The notes beneath the pieces were generated by a model. That model was not told the origin of the DNA. It saw only the letters and a list, made by a program, of their open reading frames with translations, and made no database searches. DNA of 64,000 nucleotides, taken from assembly GCA_949152475.1 (NCBI GenBank), contig OX424569.1:25837950-25901949 (forward strand). Direction: 5' to 3'. A program made the translations under genes and the position numbers. How positions within the stretch are numbered: the first letter of the stretch is position 1; each line of letters begins with the position of its first letter. This document shows positions 46,601 through 52,299 of this stretch, in pieces. This stretch comes from Terebella lapidaria. Lineage: Eukaryota > Annelida > Polychaeta > Terebellida > Terebellidae.

Positions 46601-49600
46601 TCTGCAACTGTTCCGTCCGATACCGCCTCCGTAGTTGCTCCGTCGAATTCCACCTCCGTCTCCGTCTCCGTCTCCTTCCTCGGTGATCTGGGTTCTTGGA
46701 TCACCCTAAGACGTCTTTACAACTTGGTCTTAACCGACTGTAGTCTTATCTCCCTTTACTCCGTATTACTGTCTTTTCCGGTGAACTAACTTTATTATAA
46801 CTTCCAGTTCCCTAACGAACACGGAAAAACAACTCGGTTGAAGTTTTCATGTTTATTTTCCAAGTGCACAGTCGGAAGACTTAACTGCTATCATCTGGAT
46901 GACTCTATCCGGAACAAGGGAGTACTCTGCTATGGGAGAAGGGGTCTGCACAGGTCGACGTCAGGACACCAACTCCGCCGTCCGCTGTGAAGCGGGGGCT
47001 TTTATAGACCTGAGACCCACGTCACGTGACCAACCTATTGTGACGTCATAGTCCGCCAAAACACTGATATTTTCCGGATTTCTAAAAACACTCTAGAACC
47101 AATCAGTGGCTGACACGTCACCTTTTAAACCGAAAACGAGGCTGATCACATGACCTTCCGGAAATAACGTCATTACGTTTTTGTACTCCATTGTTCCGGC
47201 TCCGTCTCCGGATCCGTCTCCGGCTTTACCAACATCATAAATTACTAAGTTCCGAGACGGAAAACCTTTAAAACATTACCAATACGGAACCGTATGAACC
47301 TTTAAACACATATACACCCTAATAAACGGTTATTTAACCATAATATCACAAAACACTAACTGAATTACCTAGGGGAAACCTTTGGGTACGCCCCAAAACC
47401 GTTACACTATTTCCGTTTGGTGGTGACCTGGATATTCACCATTCTATATCATGTGAGGTCAAATTCAAGGTCGCCAAATAACCTGTCCTATATGACTTCC
47501 TGTATGTCCATGAAGCCTGGTTTACACGATCAAACTACTTCAAACTTTCACTTCAAACTACTTCAAACTTTGGAATTTGACGCCAAGTTTGATCGTGTCT
47601 TCAAACTACGTCAAACTACTTCAAAATACACCACAAAGTTTGATCAAACTCGGTCAAACTATTCAAGCTCGCGATCATATCCACTAAGTAAGGGAACGCA
47701 TGATTTTCACTTTGAAATTCGTGACAACTTTCAACAAAGGATCATCAGAAATTAACGTCGAATGAACTGTTGATGTAGTTTGAAGTAGTATGAAGTGAGA
47801 AGTTTGACCGTGTAAACCGGAATTTGAAAGAGTTTTACGAAGTGGTCTGACGTGACATGTTTAATCGTGTAAACACCCACCATCAAACTACATCGAACTC
47901 ATTTTAAGGAGTTGAAATAATTTGAACTAGAACATTTGAAGTAGTTTGATCGTGTAAACCGGCCTTTATACATACCCAAACTGTATCTACAAGCGTTTGT
48001 CTCCAGGGGTCAATTTGTGCATTGCGGGCCATTTTTGGCCATTTGGGCCTACATATCGGGCCTTTCGAGAGACCTAGGAATTCCATCTTTATACACGTTA
48101 CAGAGGGCCTGAAGGGTCATGCTTGTGCGAAATTAATAAAAAAAAGGTCCAAACTTCGCCGTGAGATGAGACAGTACATAATATCATGAACGAACCTCCC
48201 ATTAGATACGCAACACCATGCCAATAGAAGGTTCGGTAGCAAAAATAAAGAAGACTAAAATGGCCAATTACTAGTACCTATTATCTGCTCACAAGTAGGC
48301 TGAACTTGCCAGTTCTACACCAATCAAACCTTGTGTGCAGTGACGGCGATCAGGGTTTGACCTCCAGGGGCGACCCGGAAACCCCACTCCCGCATCATTG
48401 GCGTCACTTCTGGCGTGTGCAAGCCGATCTACATTGGAATAACAAAATCGCCTTGTCAAAAAAGTCTCTATGAATTGATCTATCTATGGCTCAATGTGCG
48501 ACATTGATTGAGTGATAATCGTTTATGAGGTGGTCATTTCCTAGCAACACAATTAGAATTTCGGAAGTTGCAACACACATGATAAATTGGAACGGCATGG
48601 ACGATCATCTCAAATGACATATATCATCATATCAATAAACTCCCAGAACTACACATGACCAGTCCACGTTGAGATAACTGCTAGTTGACATATATTTCAA
48701 CTGACCCTGAATCCGGCGGACACAGAACCTCTGACCGGGGCCACATAATCACCTTGTCCCACCCCAATAATCAGCTTCAGCCCGTAAGACGCGCCGGCCC
48801 GGCTAGTGCGGAAATCCTGCTCGGCTATTGGTTAATAATAATAGGTGGTAATGAATAGTTAATTAAATAAAAAACAAAACAAAAACAAAACAAAACAAAA
48901 AGCATGTTAGTTATGTTAGATAATACGTAATTTATTCCATTAAAAATCTTCGATCGTTATGCTATGGTCACATGTCATACCCGGAGGATTCCCGACTTAT
49001 CTACGGCAAAAAATCGAAAACTCCGGGAGGTGACGGAATCATTGTGGACGTTCCGCCCTGACTCCCGCCTGTGTCGGGACTTATCAGGACTTATCGGGAG
49101 CTGCCGGGGAACTCCGGGAATTTTTTTTGTACTCCGGGAAAAGTTGGACATGTTAAAAATTTTTTGCCCAAATGCCGGAGAGTTCCCGGAGTGGGTCATT
49201 TTCCACTTTTTGTCACTTTCCGGGGATGTGCCGGTGTACTCCGGAAATCCGTAGGTATTCCGACCATCTCCGGGAAACGCCGGGGATACTCCTGGATAAA
49301 ATTTAACAACCGGAGGAAGCCGGAGTATACACGGAGAATCCCAGGAGGAAGACGGAGCTTTAAAATTACTCCGAGGTTACTTCGCCTTTCTCCGTGTTTC
49401 TCCGGGGATGCTCCGACTTATACACCGGCACATTTACGGAGTGAGGGCGGAATTCCGGTTTCGCGACGGCTCTTGCCGGGGTCTGTCAGCTAGCTTCCTC
49501 CGGTTTATGTCGGGAATATGCCGGGGTTCTCCGTATATGCCGTCTGTCTCCGGCTTCATTCCGCAACATATCCGTAACTACTCCTGATTTCTTTTCCGCA

Positions 49601-51127
49601 AAAAAAAAAAATATTGACAAAAAACACCCGGGGCATGCCGTAGGTTCCCGGAGTACACTCCGGGCTTCTCCGGCTGTTTCTAAAAGTCCGTATCTGTGTC
49701 GGGAATACATATGACCATAGCATTAGATATATCGTTTTGTTTATAATATTTAAGCTCGTGTTTTTCCTATTGTGGAGTAACTGTTATAGCATGTCACCAT
49801 TATTTTATTTCCCAGATAATTTTGATATTTTGCCTACCGGAATTAAATTGGTAGCAGAACCCAATATTAGTGGCCACCTGTTTGAACCAGGCTGCAGTGC
49901 AGACTTCGCCTTCCCAAAGACACTGTAAGAAAAATTAGGTCATTTACAGTCGACTACACTATGATCGTTTTCAGTTATTGTATTTTCTCCTGTCCAATTG
50001 CAGTTTGTATACCGGACGAAATGTCCACACAAAGGTTATCTCATTTTAAAATCTGATAGCAAATATTGGAAAGAATACCAAGAACGACCACTTGTTTTTT
50101 TTAAGTCGATATTTTGGTTTTTTGTCCTGAGAATCCTAAATCCTGAGAAATATATTTGAATTTCGGGGTTTTATTCTGAGTTTTTAAAAATTACTCCGAA
50201 TTTTGGAAATCTCGATTTTCTCCAGTTTGCGATTCAAGAAAAAAAATCGACTGAAGTTTGGGGTATTCAAGACGCCCACATTTAAACCTTCGAGCATAGG
50301 TTTGTGAACCTTAGATCACCTACATATACTAGACTCTCCGTGAAGTTTTGGGCCACAACCCGGTACATGGCGTCCCAGTCCACACCCTCTAGTTCGGCCA
50401 CCGCCGAGAGAACACTGTCGGGGATTTCGTCCCCGAATGATAGAGGAGGGTTCATAGCTCGGACCAGATCCACCGCTTCCTGGCCTGGAAAGAGAGCAGG
50501 GGCGGGGGGATATACATTGTGAAAAGAGAGTAGAGAAACATGTATTCTTCAATATTATATTATTTATATTATTATGTGCCGCATTCAGGGCAAAACATAA
50601 TTACACTTCAAAGTGGGTTTAGACCTACGGAACCCATTGCTATTATTTTCAAACATGCCTACCTAAAATGGACGAACAAATCATAAAACACATGTAAATT
50701 CGAGATTTGAATGTACACGATGTACATACATACCTCCAACTTCCCTCAGCTTTGAGAGTCGCATCCGGTTCTCGTTGCATATTGTCACGGTGGGGAATCG
50801 TATCTCCGGCACGTGATTAATCCGAATGTTGACCGACGTGGGCCACGTATTGTAATACGTTATTCTGTCGACGATTTGATAAAAGGCAAAACCGGCGCCT
50901 GCTATAACCATGCACAGCCAAATGGCTCGTCGCATGAAAGATGCCTTTGGAATCACGGTGTATTTGATTCCTCCGATGGACACTTCTCCTAGAAAAGTTT
51001 GAATATCATGAGATATAAGCACATTTCGCGGCTGTTCCCTTGTGTTAGTCACCGACGGTTGATCTTGTGATTTGACCTGGACACCGTGAGTGGTGAAAAC
51101 TTGTTGTTTCGTCATTTTCTTGCTCAA
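31208..51127 (-). CDS. DEG/ENaC (ASIC-like) sodium channel, seven exons
   Basis: Exons on the - strand: 51127-50734, 50484-50324, 49922-49838, 48824-48706, 48428-48330, 32177-32048 and 31662-31208. All introns are GT-AG, phases match, and the sum is 1443 bases (480 residues and a stop). The product has the DEG/ENaC layout. A short cytoplasmic N-terminus precedes TM1 (about residues 67-88), then RFPTVTICNENRMRLSKL. The extracellular domain has CLWEGEVC, FCYQFNS, GFRVAPGGQT, CLTQCETDYIVQNCSC and CDCLRQC. TM2 carries LLCDIGGALGLILGST (about 436-451). Such proteins form trimeric Na+ channels at the plasma membrane gated by acid, peptides or force. The N-terminal HG motif reads GG and the GxS filter reads GST. 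Intron 5 contains a 12.5-kb gypsy element. The start is the first Met of exon 1. Confidence 0.85.
32048..32177 (-). CDS. Exon 6 of the DEG/ENaC gene
   Basis: 130 bases between CCCCCAACAG and GGTACTGC. Encodes VVDQGPPHTNC, then GCLTQCETDYIVQNCSC and MPG, the thumb-region block that is CxxxCETxYxxxNCxC in ASICs. It ends in phase 1. Confidence 0.85.
32178..33892. other. Intron 5, proximal part; no coding signal
   Basis: AT-rich intron sequence. GGGCAAATA-type motifs appear on both strands at 32870-32910 and 33060-33105, and CTGGTTTTTCC near 32831 has its complement near 32925, so a small foldback repeat is likely. No exon is seen. Confidence 0.4.
33893..34940. repeat. Dispersed repeat, copy 2
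   Basis: Second copy of the repeat at 24285-25235. It ends abruptly at the gypsy LTR, at the same point (ACGCAATCTTAA) where copy 1 nears its end. Confidence 0.65.
34941..36328 (-). repeat. 3' LTR of gypsy element 1
   Basis: 1388 bp, near-identical to 46037-47406. The 18-base length difference lies in a CTCCGTCTCCGG-type simple repeat near 36110-36150. It contains the same TATA box (about 35903-35910) and AATAAA (35757-35762). Confidence 0.93.
35757..35762 (-). terminator. AATAAA polyadenylation signal in the 3' LTR
   Basis: TTTATT on the + strand (AATAAA on the sense strand), about 145 bases downstream of the LTR TATA box, so in the expected place for the end of R. It would set the 3' end of element RNA. 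Confidence 0.5.
36329..36338 (-). other. Polypurine tract of gypsy element 1
   Basis: Sense-strand TAAGAGGGAG ends exactly at the first base of the 3' LTR (TGTAACGG). A purine run in this place primes plus-strand DNA synthesis in LTR elements. Confidence 0.75.
36486..38132 (-). CDS. Accessory ORF B2: Arg/Ser-rich protein of gypsy element 1
   Basis: A 548-codon frame between pol and the 3' LTR, in the place where env or extra genes sit. The N-terminal 200 residues are rich in Ser, Arg, Glu and Lys with RS and SR pairs (KKRSRSRSPDKSGRHQRR), like splicing-factor RS domains. A tandem ADSR repeat (about residues 262-295; bases about 37245-37350) follows. The last 170 residues are more ordered and rich in aromatic residues and Pro (YYAVRWGPEQWGP, FGLVPTRQIVRIPDW, GFYVPPQWSLHDPD). 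No signal peptide or membrane segment is seen, so it is not a typical env. Its frame continues upstream, past one TAG, into a C2H2 zinc-finger ORF. Function unknown; RNA or nuclear binding is inference. Confidence 0.6.
   Translation of the reverse strand: MDANPIRLKVGREQFEEKSLRSKMTPRKSKKPVTRHDQLSDTESESGGSVSSRTRYRSGTQSVATLAADVSSTEAESSSEEEAELKIMASEDELQEPGDPKPVKPPVTRSSSRNTSRKNSPDPSRGTGADRDRGKKRSRSRSPDKSGRHQRREYRKESPERAKDRGGERGREEKRHTPPKSSGGSVKGKGKGVYDYKFRLLEEGSSGATAEVGVADIAEMQSRDDEEDLFRSPPPRTTSSGRAVSSVIVRPGGGAESRASGRADSRADSRADSRAGSRADSRADSRADSRSGGRPETKTEGGTRSRAGSETETRGSTERTLPATIQAVAGSRTSSAARDDGMESSASERSHADVQRARRSILVDQARATPGILSPVETRPRQSSSERSGRSQVRAPTQSPPYTFYPFGGPSTQPCPSHCFPVNIGGRSASVFAPAVPEHARYYAVRWGPEQWGPAEMRDSGVYVETMEQRESPFGLVPTRQIVRIPDWSIRDERLRNGFYVPPQWSLHDPDLLPVDARGTSFGRPLVPQTIPPRPPSGSSSRRDTGGQ
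37245..37375 (-). repeat. 12-bp tandem repeat encoding ADSR
   Basis: About nine units of roughly CGGCTCTGCTAT on the + strand, read on the - strand as the residues ADSR, inside accessory ORF B2. Confidence 0.7.
38145..38336 (-). CDS. Accessory ORF B1: C2H2 zinc fingers of gypsy element 1
   Basis: A 63-codon frame. Finger 1 is complete: C-x2-C-x12-H-x4-H in CGDCNLEFKSKHTLLRHVTEQH. Finger 2 begins CPQCDHWSRRKEGTQKH and is cut by a TAG (38145-38147) two codons after its first His. Downstream codons in the same frame supply a His at exactly the expected x4 spacing and then run into ORF B2. So B1 and B2 look like one gene with a stop inside finger 2. Either the stop is read through, or a Gln-like codon has mutated. 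The N-terminus (KVKTTPRKPRPHR) is basic. Confidence 0.6.
   Translation of the reverse strand: MPKVKTTPRKPRPHRCGDCNLEFKSKHTLLRHVTEQHTSEVTVFACPQCDHWSRRKEGTQKHL
38514..38645. repeat. Poly-T run and 28-bp duplication
   Basis: About 18 T at 38514-38531, then CTCCGTCTACCGCTACACTG CCAACC-type units repeated two to three times at 38575-38645. The stretch lies between accessory ORFs A and B1, so it is noncoding leader-like sequence. Confidence 0.6.
38647..39243 (-). CDS. Accessory ORF A: zinc-finger protein with acidic tail
   Basis: A 198-codon frame between pol and ORF B1. It has a C2H2 finger, C-x2-C-x12-H-x4-H, in CCLCAFYGNRANDLRRHLREMH (about residues 20-41). Just before it is a partial finger-like segment (FESARDRRRHVC). 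A middle basic patch (RRRRFRRF) follows. The C-terminal 80 residues are acidic and have two related segments (EDWEPELVI, EDWEAEIRV). The layout, DNA-binding finger plus acidic tail, resembles a transcription regulator, but that is inference. The frame upstream is closed by a TGA 18 bases before the Met; a different frame continues with FQFPGLPEWP to 39413. No LTR-element accessory family is recognised. Confidence 0.5.
   Translation of the reverse strand: MFESARDRRRHVCPAQRFHCCLCAFYGNRANDLRRHLREMHGWKYPSRNRPPQDEATLNHVGTFDSAWRGTATQSRRRRFRRFCTQSPRENPVPETYADQLPFGPDWDAGAAAPIEQPEPIDPPVWVPDPQGCLRAAEDSSPEDWEPELVISKKPEEEVQPVEDWEAEIRVWEYRPPSPTSDTESETSEYHTADEEEP
39244..40399 (-). other. Region between pol and accessory ORF A
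   Basis: About 1.1 kb with only short frames; the frame at 39413-38793 overlaps ORF A in another phase and starts MQKRCSKSG. It is rich in TCCG and CTGC on the + strand. It may hold leader or splice sequences for the accessory genes; none could be proven. Confidence 0.35.
40400..44662 (-). CDS. Pol polyprotein of gypsy element 1
   Basis: An intact 1420-codon frame (the first codon given is GTG; the frame is open further up to the end of gag). Protease: LIIDTGS (Asp about 29) and GILGMDF. Reverse transcriptase: FCVDYRRLNAV, YQFKVMSFGLCNAPGTFERLM and YLDD (about 459). RNase H: YILDTDASDTGLGAVLSQ, ending HNNADALSR. A linker of 14-residue repeats (about 790-925). Integrase: an H2C2 finger (about 1035-1078), then Asp in MDVMGP (about 1105), HTDQGRNFES (about 1167) and GFIERFNRT (about 1203). 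A GPY/F-like end follows (WSGPKLVL..VVHFDLLKPY). All catalytic residues are present. Expression likely needs a -1 frameshift from gag. Confidence 0.93.
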   Translation of the reverse strand: MVHGPGPRGEVGMCVTARVCGEPVTLIIDTGSTVTMLNLQTWDRIRKPGMKLKRSPIRLSMVDGSNIRTHGRKELPLNIAGVAETVTFEIADCEDEGILGMDFIRSRVSGINFDRMTMQMGSQEVFLTMFEQTREPFPINAVADYQIPPETEQLIIGQAESVREAEGVLEMPQEPTEKRPWLIGRTLSRIKQGTVPVRVINVMAEPVIIKKGAQLATMTTLAAGCSVVPLAERSRKVQISTESEAGRNWSGYEKLRQLAEQTQDAVPSHFRERVTDLLFRNKLTFSNDAGELGQTNEVQHQINTGSHRPIKQPTRRIPPDKRELVSSLIQEMKDKNVIEESSSPWASPIVLVKKKDGTTRFCVDYRRLNAVTEKDAYPLPRIDDTIAACADAKWFSTLDLTSGYWQVGMDEDARKKSAFCVPGGLYQFKVMSFGLCNAPGTFERLMEKVLGGLSWKTCLIYLDDIIVYSKTLEDHIRDLQEVFSKLREADLKVKPSKCKFFQQEVSFLGHIVGRDGIRTDPAKTEAVRKWRTPTNLTELRSFLGLCSYYRKFVPKFSEIAAPLNHLTEKGVPFRWQTEQEQAFAELKNRLVSAPILGYPREQGRYILDTDASDTGLGAVLSQKQGNQERVITYLSRSLTKEERRYCVTRKELLAVVFAVQKNKQYLLGRHFLLRTDHGSLTWLMNFKEPQGQVARWIELLSEFHFDIEHRPGRIHNNADALSRSPCSQCGKIDWKQAKIDAWNYGERIRQTRSEETPQPKPRKGGRRRRSRKSAGEAELAEEESPVKAESKAVAVAEKAVPGRPVAVAEKADAEKAVSRKPVAVAVTEKAASRKPVAVAVTEKAVSRKPVAVAVMEKAVSRKPVAVAVTEKAVPRKAIAVAEKAASRKPVAVAVTEEAASRKPVAVTEKAASRKPVAVAVTEKAVPGKADAVAEQIRLAENADQDTVLGQKYRPDELRRMQQAEPWYPLVTSLIDGSGTAGSADFSSMSSEEKVLYGMRKTLLKVDGVVYRKWKTAEGTSRMQLITPKELRQEIFRLAHQSRTGGHLGSRRMAASIRRRYFWPAMMRDMKQWVLSCDECASRSMQNLKRSPMQKYRVGAPMERVAMDVMGPLPKSTRGNRYILVIGDYFTKWVEAYPMPNQETVTVADIFVNQFAARYGIPMEIHTDQGRNFESDLLRNVCRILGIHKTRTTAFRPQSDGFIERFNRTLQQILSLYVSERQTNWDQLVPLAMAAYRSTPQETTGQSPNLLMLGREVNTPVELLIGRPPGESTTEVTEYGSQLRERLEAVYKAVRAKSGREMERQKKLYDRRKVDNQFQPRDRVWMAVQTRKKGKAPKLQRKWSGPKLVLSRFTDVTYEIAESETRQKVVHFDLLKPYHGVKHPRWMKRRMADSWRPTEPPKQSSVPETEPTVSESDTDSE
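41880..42300 (-). repeat. 42-bp tandem repeat inside pol
   Basis: About ten units of 42 bases encode variants of the 14-residue EKAVSRKPVAVAVT between RNase H and integrase. Units vary by one to three residues, and some lack six bases (AV). Confidence 0.85.
44723..44732 (-). promoter_or_regulatory. Candidate -1 frameshift site at the gag stop
   Basis: Sense GGAAAACTAG: the last gag codons GAA AAC directly precede the TAG, and the -1 frame is open from here into protease without a stop. GGAAAAC is close to, but not a canonical, slippery heptamer. The frame offset (-1) between gag and pol supports a shift in this region. Confidence 0.45.
44725..46002 (-). CDS. Gag protein of gypsy element 1
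   Basis: A 425-codon frame starting MTTRRGKLAEQQ soon after the 5' LTR. The N-terminal third is Glu/Ala/Gln-rich. The capsid-like core (about residues 140-300) has YDGTDPWPEYEAHLLEYARYYRW, LSLRGNA-like and FVFQAELQTRKLQPEEELSELARDI, typical of Ty3/gypsy gag. A nucleocapsid zinc knuckle CFNCGRKGHFARDC (C-x2-C-x4-H-x4-C) lies at about residues 370-383. A Gln-rich tail encoded by CAG runs ends the protein. It would form the particle and bind element RNA. It ends GAA AAC TAG, with pol open in the -1 frame from that point. Confidence 0.9.
   Translation of the reverse strand: MTTRRGKLAEQQLKAAVSDTEQPVGAVGAEPLQMPVAEKEAVRPAERKLLQPEMKKAVAEEPLRVPQGVQPAEQLAEAEINFPDQAGDREPDAEPEGGENLVDNLTRLLATQMEVFQQHLAVTGKQQAEAVQQPAPRAGVARLMTYDGTDPWPEYEAHLLEYARYYRWTAEERALNLCVSLRGNARSILLDLSAEQRRSFDTVVAALKQQFCPGEKTFVFQAELQTRKLQPEEELSELARDIHSKTRLAYPKADPATTEVLMKMHFCNSLTNRDMRLSVLKSHPETLSQALAFATEYESIMKTDNSRPAKRHRTRQLNTEPEWSQQVNELRKQAEQTQQQLADLMTQVKEAVSRQQQQRSSRADLECFNCGRKGHFARDCRQPKQQQQRRQPQQQQSPRQQQQQPQQQQQQQLQQPRQQQQQPEN
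46010..46036 (-). other. Primer-binding-site region of gypsy element 1
   Basis: Immediately after the 5' LTR the sense strand reads ACTTTTTGGTGGCAGCGGTGGGATC. TGG-starting sequences here normally pair with a tRNA 3' end (CCA); TGGTGGCAGCGGTGGGAT is the candidate. The tRNA could not be named. Confidence 0.5.
46037..47406 (-). repeat. 5' LTR of gypsy element 1
   Basis: 1370 bp, TGTAACGG to CCGTTACA on both strands (8-bp inverted ends). A TATA box is at 47000-47006 and AATAAA at 46852-46857 on the sense strand. From this, U3 is about 430 bases, R about 120-150, and U5 is very long (about 800). U5 is dense in CGGA and GCAG. Confidence 0.93.
46998..47007 (-). promoter_or_regulatory. LTR TATA box
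   Basis: Sense CTATAAAAGCCCCCGC; a good TATA box about 145 bases before the AATAAA signal, so probably the element promoter. The start site would be near 46970. Confidence 0.6.
47513..47967. mobile_element. MITE with CAAACTACTTC motifs
   Basis: Ends are inverted repeats: GGTTTACACGATCAAACTACTTCAAA (from 47519) and TTTGAAGTAGTTTGATCGTGTAAACC (to 47960), extended by AAG/CTT. The motif CAAACTAC occurs several more times inside in both directions, in places in head-to-tail runs. No coding content. A clear target duplication was not found. It lies in intron 5 of the channel gene. Confidence 0.65.
48330..48428 (-). CDS. Exon 5 of the DEG/ENaC gene
   Basis: 99 bases between CCAATGTAG and GTTTGATTGG. 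Encodes 33 residues with WGFRVAPGGQT, the highly conserved palm block (GFxVAPGxxT in ASICs). Phase 0 at both ends. Confidence 0.85.
48706..48824 (-). CDS. Exon 4 of the DEG/ENaC gene
   Basis: 119 bases after AACCAATAG and before GTCAGTTG. Encodes YGLKLIIGVGQGDYV and SAGFR, matching GLxxxLDIxxxEY..AGVK of ASICs. It completes a split Ala codon from exon 3. Confidence 0.82.
48960..49722. mobile_element. 763-bp TIR element flanked by TTA, packed with CTCCGG
   Basis: Ends TGCTATGGTCACATGT and ACATATGACCATAGCA are inverted repeats with similarity continuing about 60 bases inward. Both are flanked by TTA (48957-48959 and 49723-49725). A 3-bp TWA target duplication is typical of PIF/Harbinger elements, so this may be a non-autonomous member. 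The interior is full of CTCCGGGA, TCCCGGAG, CCGGAG and related words on both strands. No protein is encoded. It sits in intron 3 of the channel gene. Confidence 0.65.
49838..49922 (-). CDS. Exon 3 of the DEG/ENaC gene
   Basis: 85 bases after TTTTTCTTACAG and before GTAGGC. Encodes CLWEGEVCTAAWFK and GFCYQFNS, matching the Cys-rich block (CxWxGxxC..GxCxxFN) of the family. Ends in phase 1. Confidence 0.85.
50324..50484 (-). CDS. Exon 2 of the DEG/ENaC gene
   Basis: 161 bases after CTCTCTTTCCAG. The donor is taken as TAT|GTAGGT, because it keeps phase with exon 3; the frame itself stays open to 50282. Encodes QEAVDLVRAMNPP to NFTESLVY in the finger region. NFT is a possible glycosylation site. 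Confidence 0.78.
50734..51127 (-). CDS. Exon 1 of the DEG/ENaC gene (N-terminus, TM1)
   Basis: Starts at MSKKMTKQQV and ends at a GTATGT donor in phase 1. Encodes a cytoplasmic N-terminus, FLGEVSIGGIKYTV (where the family usually has HG), TM1 AIWLCMVIAGAGFAFYQIV, and RFPTVTICNENRMRLSKLREV. Confidence 0.85.
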
Positions 51128-51644
51128 AGTTATATTTCAATTTAGCTTTTTTACAGAGCACCCTACAACTTGACCGTGATGTGTGGGTGCCCGACGTCAG
51201 ATCAGACTGACTCCAAACTATACACGCTCGCGTGACTTCCAACCTGAATGACGCTCCAACCTGGATGACACTCTGTTTATATGGATCCAACAATCCTCGG
51301 TAACCCGAAATTCTCCCCAAACAGTTCATTATATTGCCCCCGCCCATGTCAATAAACCTTGACAGTTCGTCAAAGTCAACGTACGTGGACCATTTGAGCG
51401 CAATCAAGGATGACAATGCATCGGTATTTGTCCCTTCGTACTCGCGCAGTTTTTGTCGTCGACTGTGAATGCCGCAGACTGTGAAAGGAAGGATATGGCT
51501 ATTGTGTCTAAAATCAATGCTATCATTTAGGTCCTCTGAATCGTTACCAATACCATTAGCGCCGTGCAGGTACAAATCGCCTCCGTAAAGGTCCGGTGCC
51601 AGCAGCAATGTTGACACACGTCTTGGATTGATTAGTGAGAGCAT
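51045..51644 (-). other. Unassigned 199-codon open frame upstream of the channel gene
   Basis: An open frame on the same strand as the DEG/ENaC gene, overlapping its first exon by about 80 bases in another phase. It contains HILPFTVCGIHSRRQKLREYEG and WSTYVDFDELSRFID, but no domain is recognised. It could be 5' UTR with an open frame by chance, an upstream exon, or a small unrelated gene. There is no splice or codon evidence. Confidence 0.2.
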
Positions 51645-52111
51645 TGTTTTTTGTATGTATGATTTATGAGTTTGACCGCAGTTTCACCGTGAAAATGCGT
51701 GATATTTGACCCACAATAACAGATTAAAATGTAAAGTGATATGACAATGTGCAAATCTGGTCATATATCGTTAAACAAATTATTTTTTCTCACTGATTTT
51801 GCAGTTCACAGTCATACACTCACACATATATATATTTGTCAAACAAACGATATAATGAATGTTCTGTTTTGTTTTCCTACCTGTGTTGTGTTTGCAGTTG
51901 ACAAATTGCGTGATTTTCTAGCTATATGAAAATAGATGGGTTTATTGTCGATATTCACGAACAACATCCGTGGAAATGAACAAACGTAATCACATTTATA
52001 TCTCATAGTAAATGAAATAAAATGACTCAATGACCACCGAACTTGTATGTGCATTATGGAATCTCGTATACTCAAAACGACAACGTTTCGAGTTTGAGAG
52101 CGAATAAAACG
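51645..52111. other. No gene seen
   Basis: AT-rich sequence upstream of the channel gene; it may include its promoter, but no clear TATA box or start could be chosen. Confidence 0.3.
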
Positions 52112-52299
52112 TCCAACGTGAAGTCACATCATTATACAAATATTGGATGATGGGGAGTCCAATACAGAGTTTACGGGATTCAAAAAAAGGTATAGGCCTA
52201 TTGGACGAAGTGCAGCCGAGTCCTTTCATGAATCCCGTGAACCTTTGCATTGGACGACCAGCATCCAATCTTTGTATAATGATGTGACTTCACGTTGGA
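52112..52299. repeat. 188-bp foldback MITE
   Basis: TCCAACGTGAAGTCACATCATTATACAAA from 52112 pairs with its complement ending at 52299; the arms extend about 68 bases (to GGGATTC / GAATCCC) with a few differences and a loop of about 50 bases. No coding content. Confidence 0.75.

Larger units (their letters stand above)
34941..47406 (-). mobile_element. Complete Ty3/gypsy-type LTR retrotransposon 1
   Basis: 12,466 bp on the - strand, inside intron 5 of the channel gene and in the same orientation. Order in the sense direction: 5' LTR (47406-46037), primer-site region, gag, pol (protease, reverse transcriptase, RNase H, repeat linker, integrase), accessory ORFs, polypurine tract and 3' LTR (36328-34941). 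LTRs start TGTAACGG and end CCGTTACA. The two LTRs differ, by eye, by one 18-bp indel and two or three bases, so the insertion is young. Flanking bases do not show a clear target duplication. Gag and pol frames are intact. CGGA is highly enriched on the sense strand throughout. Confidence 0.92.
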
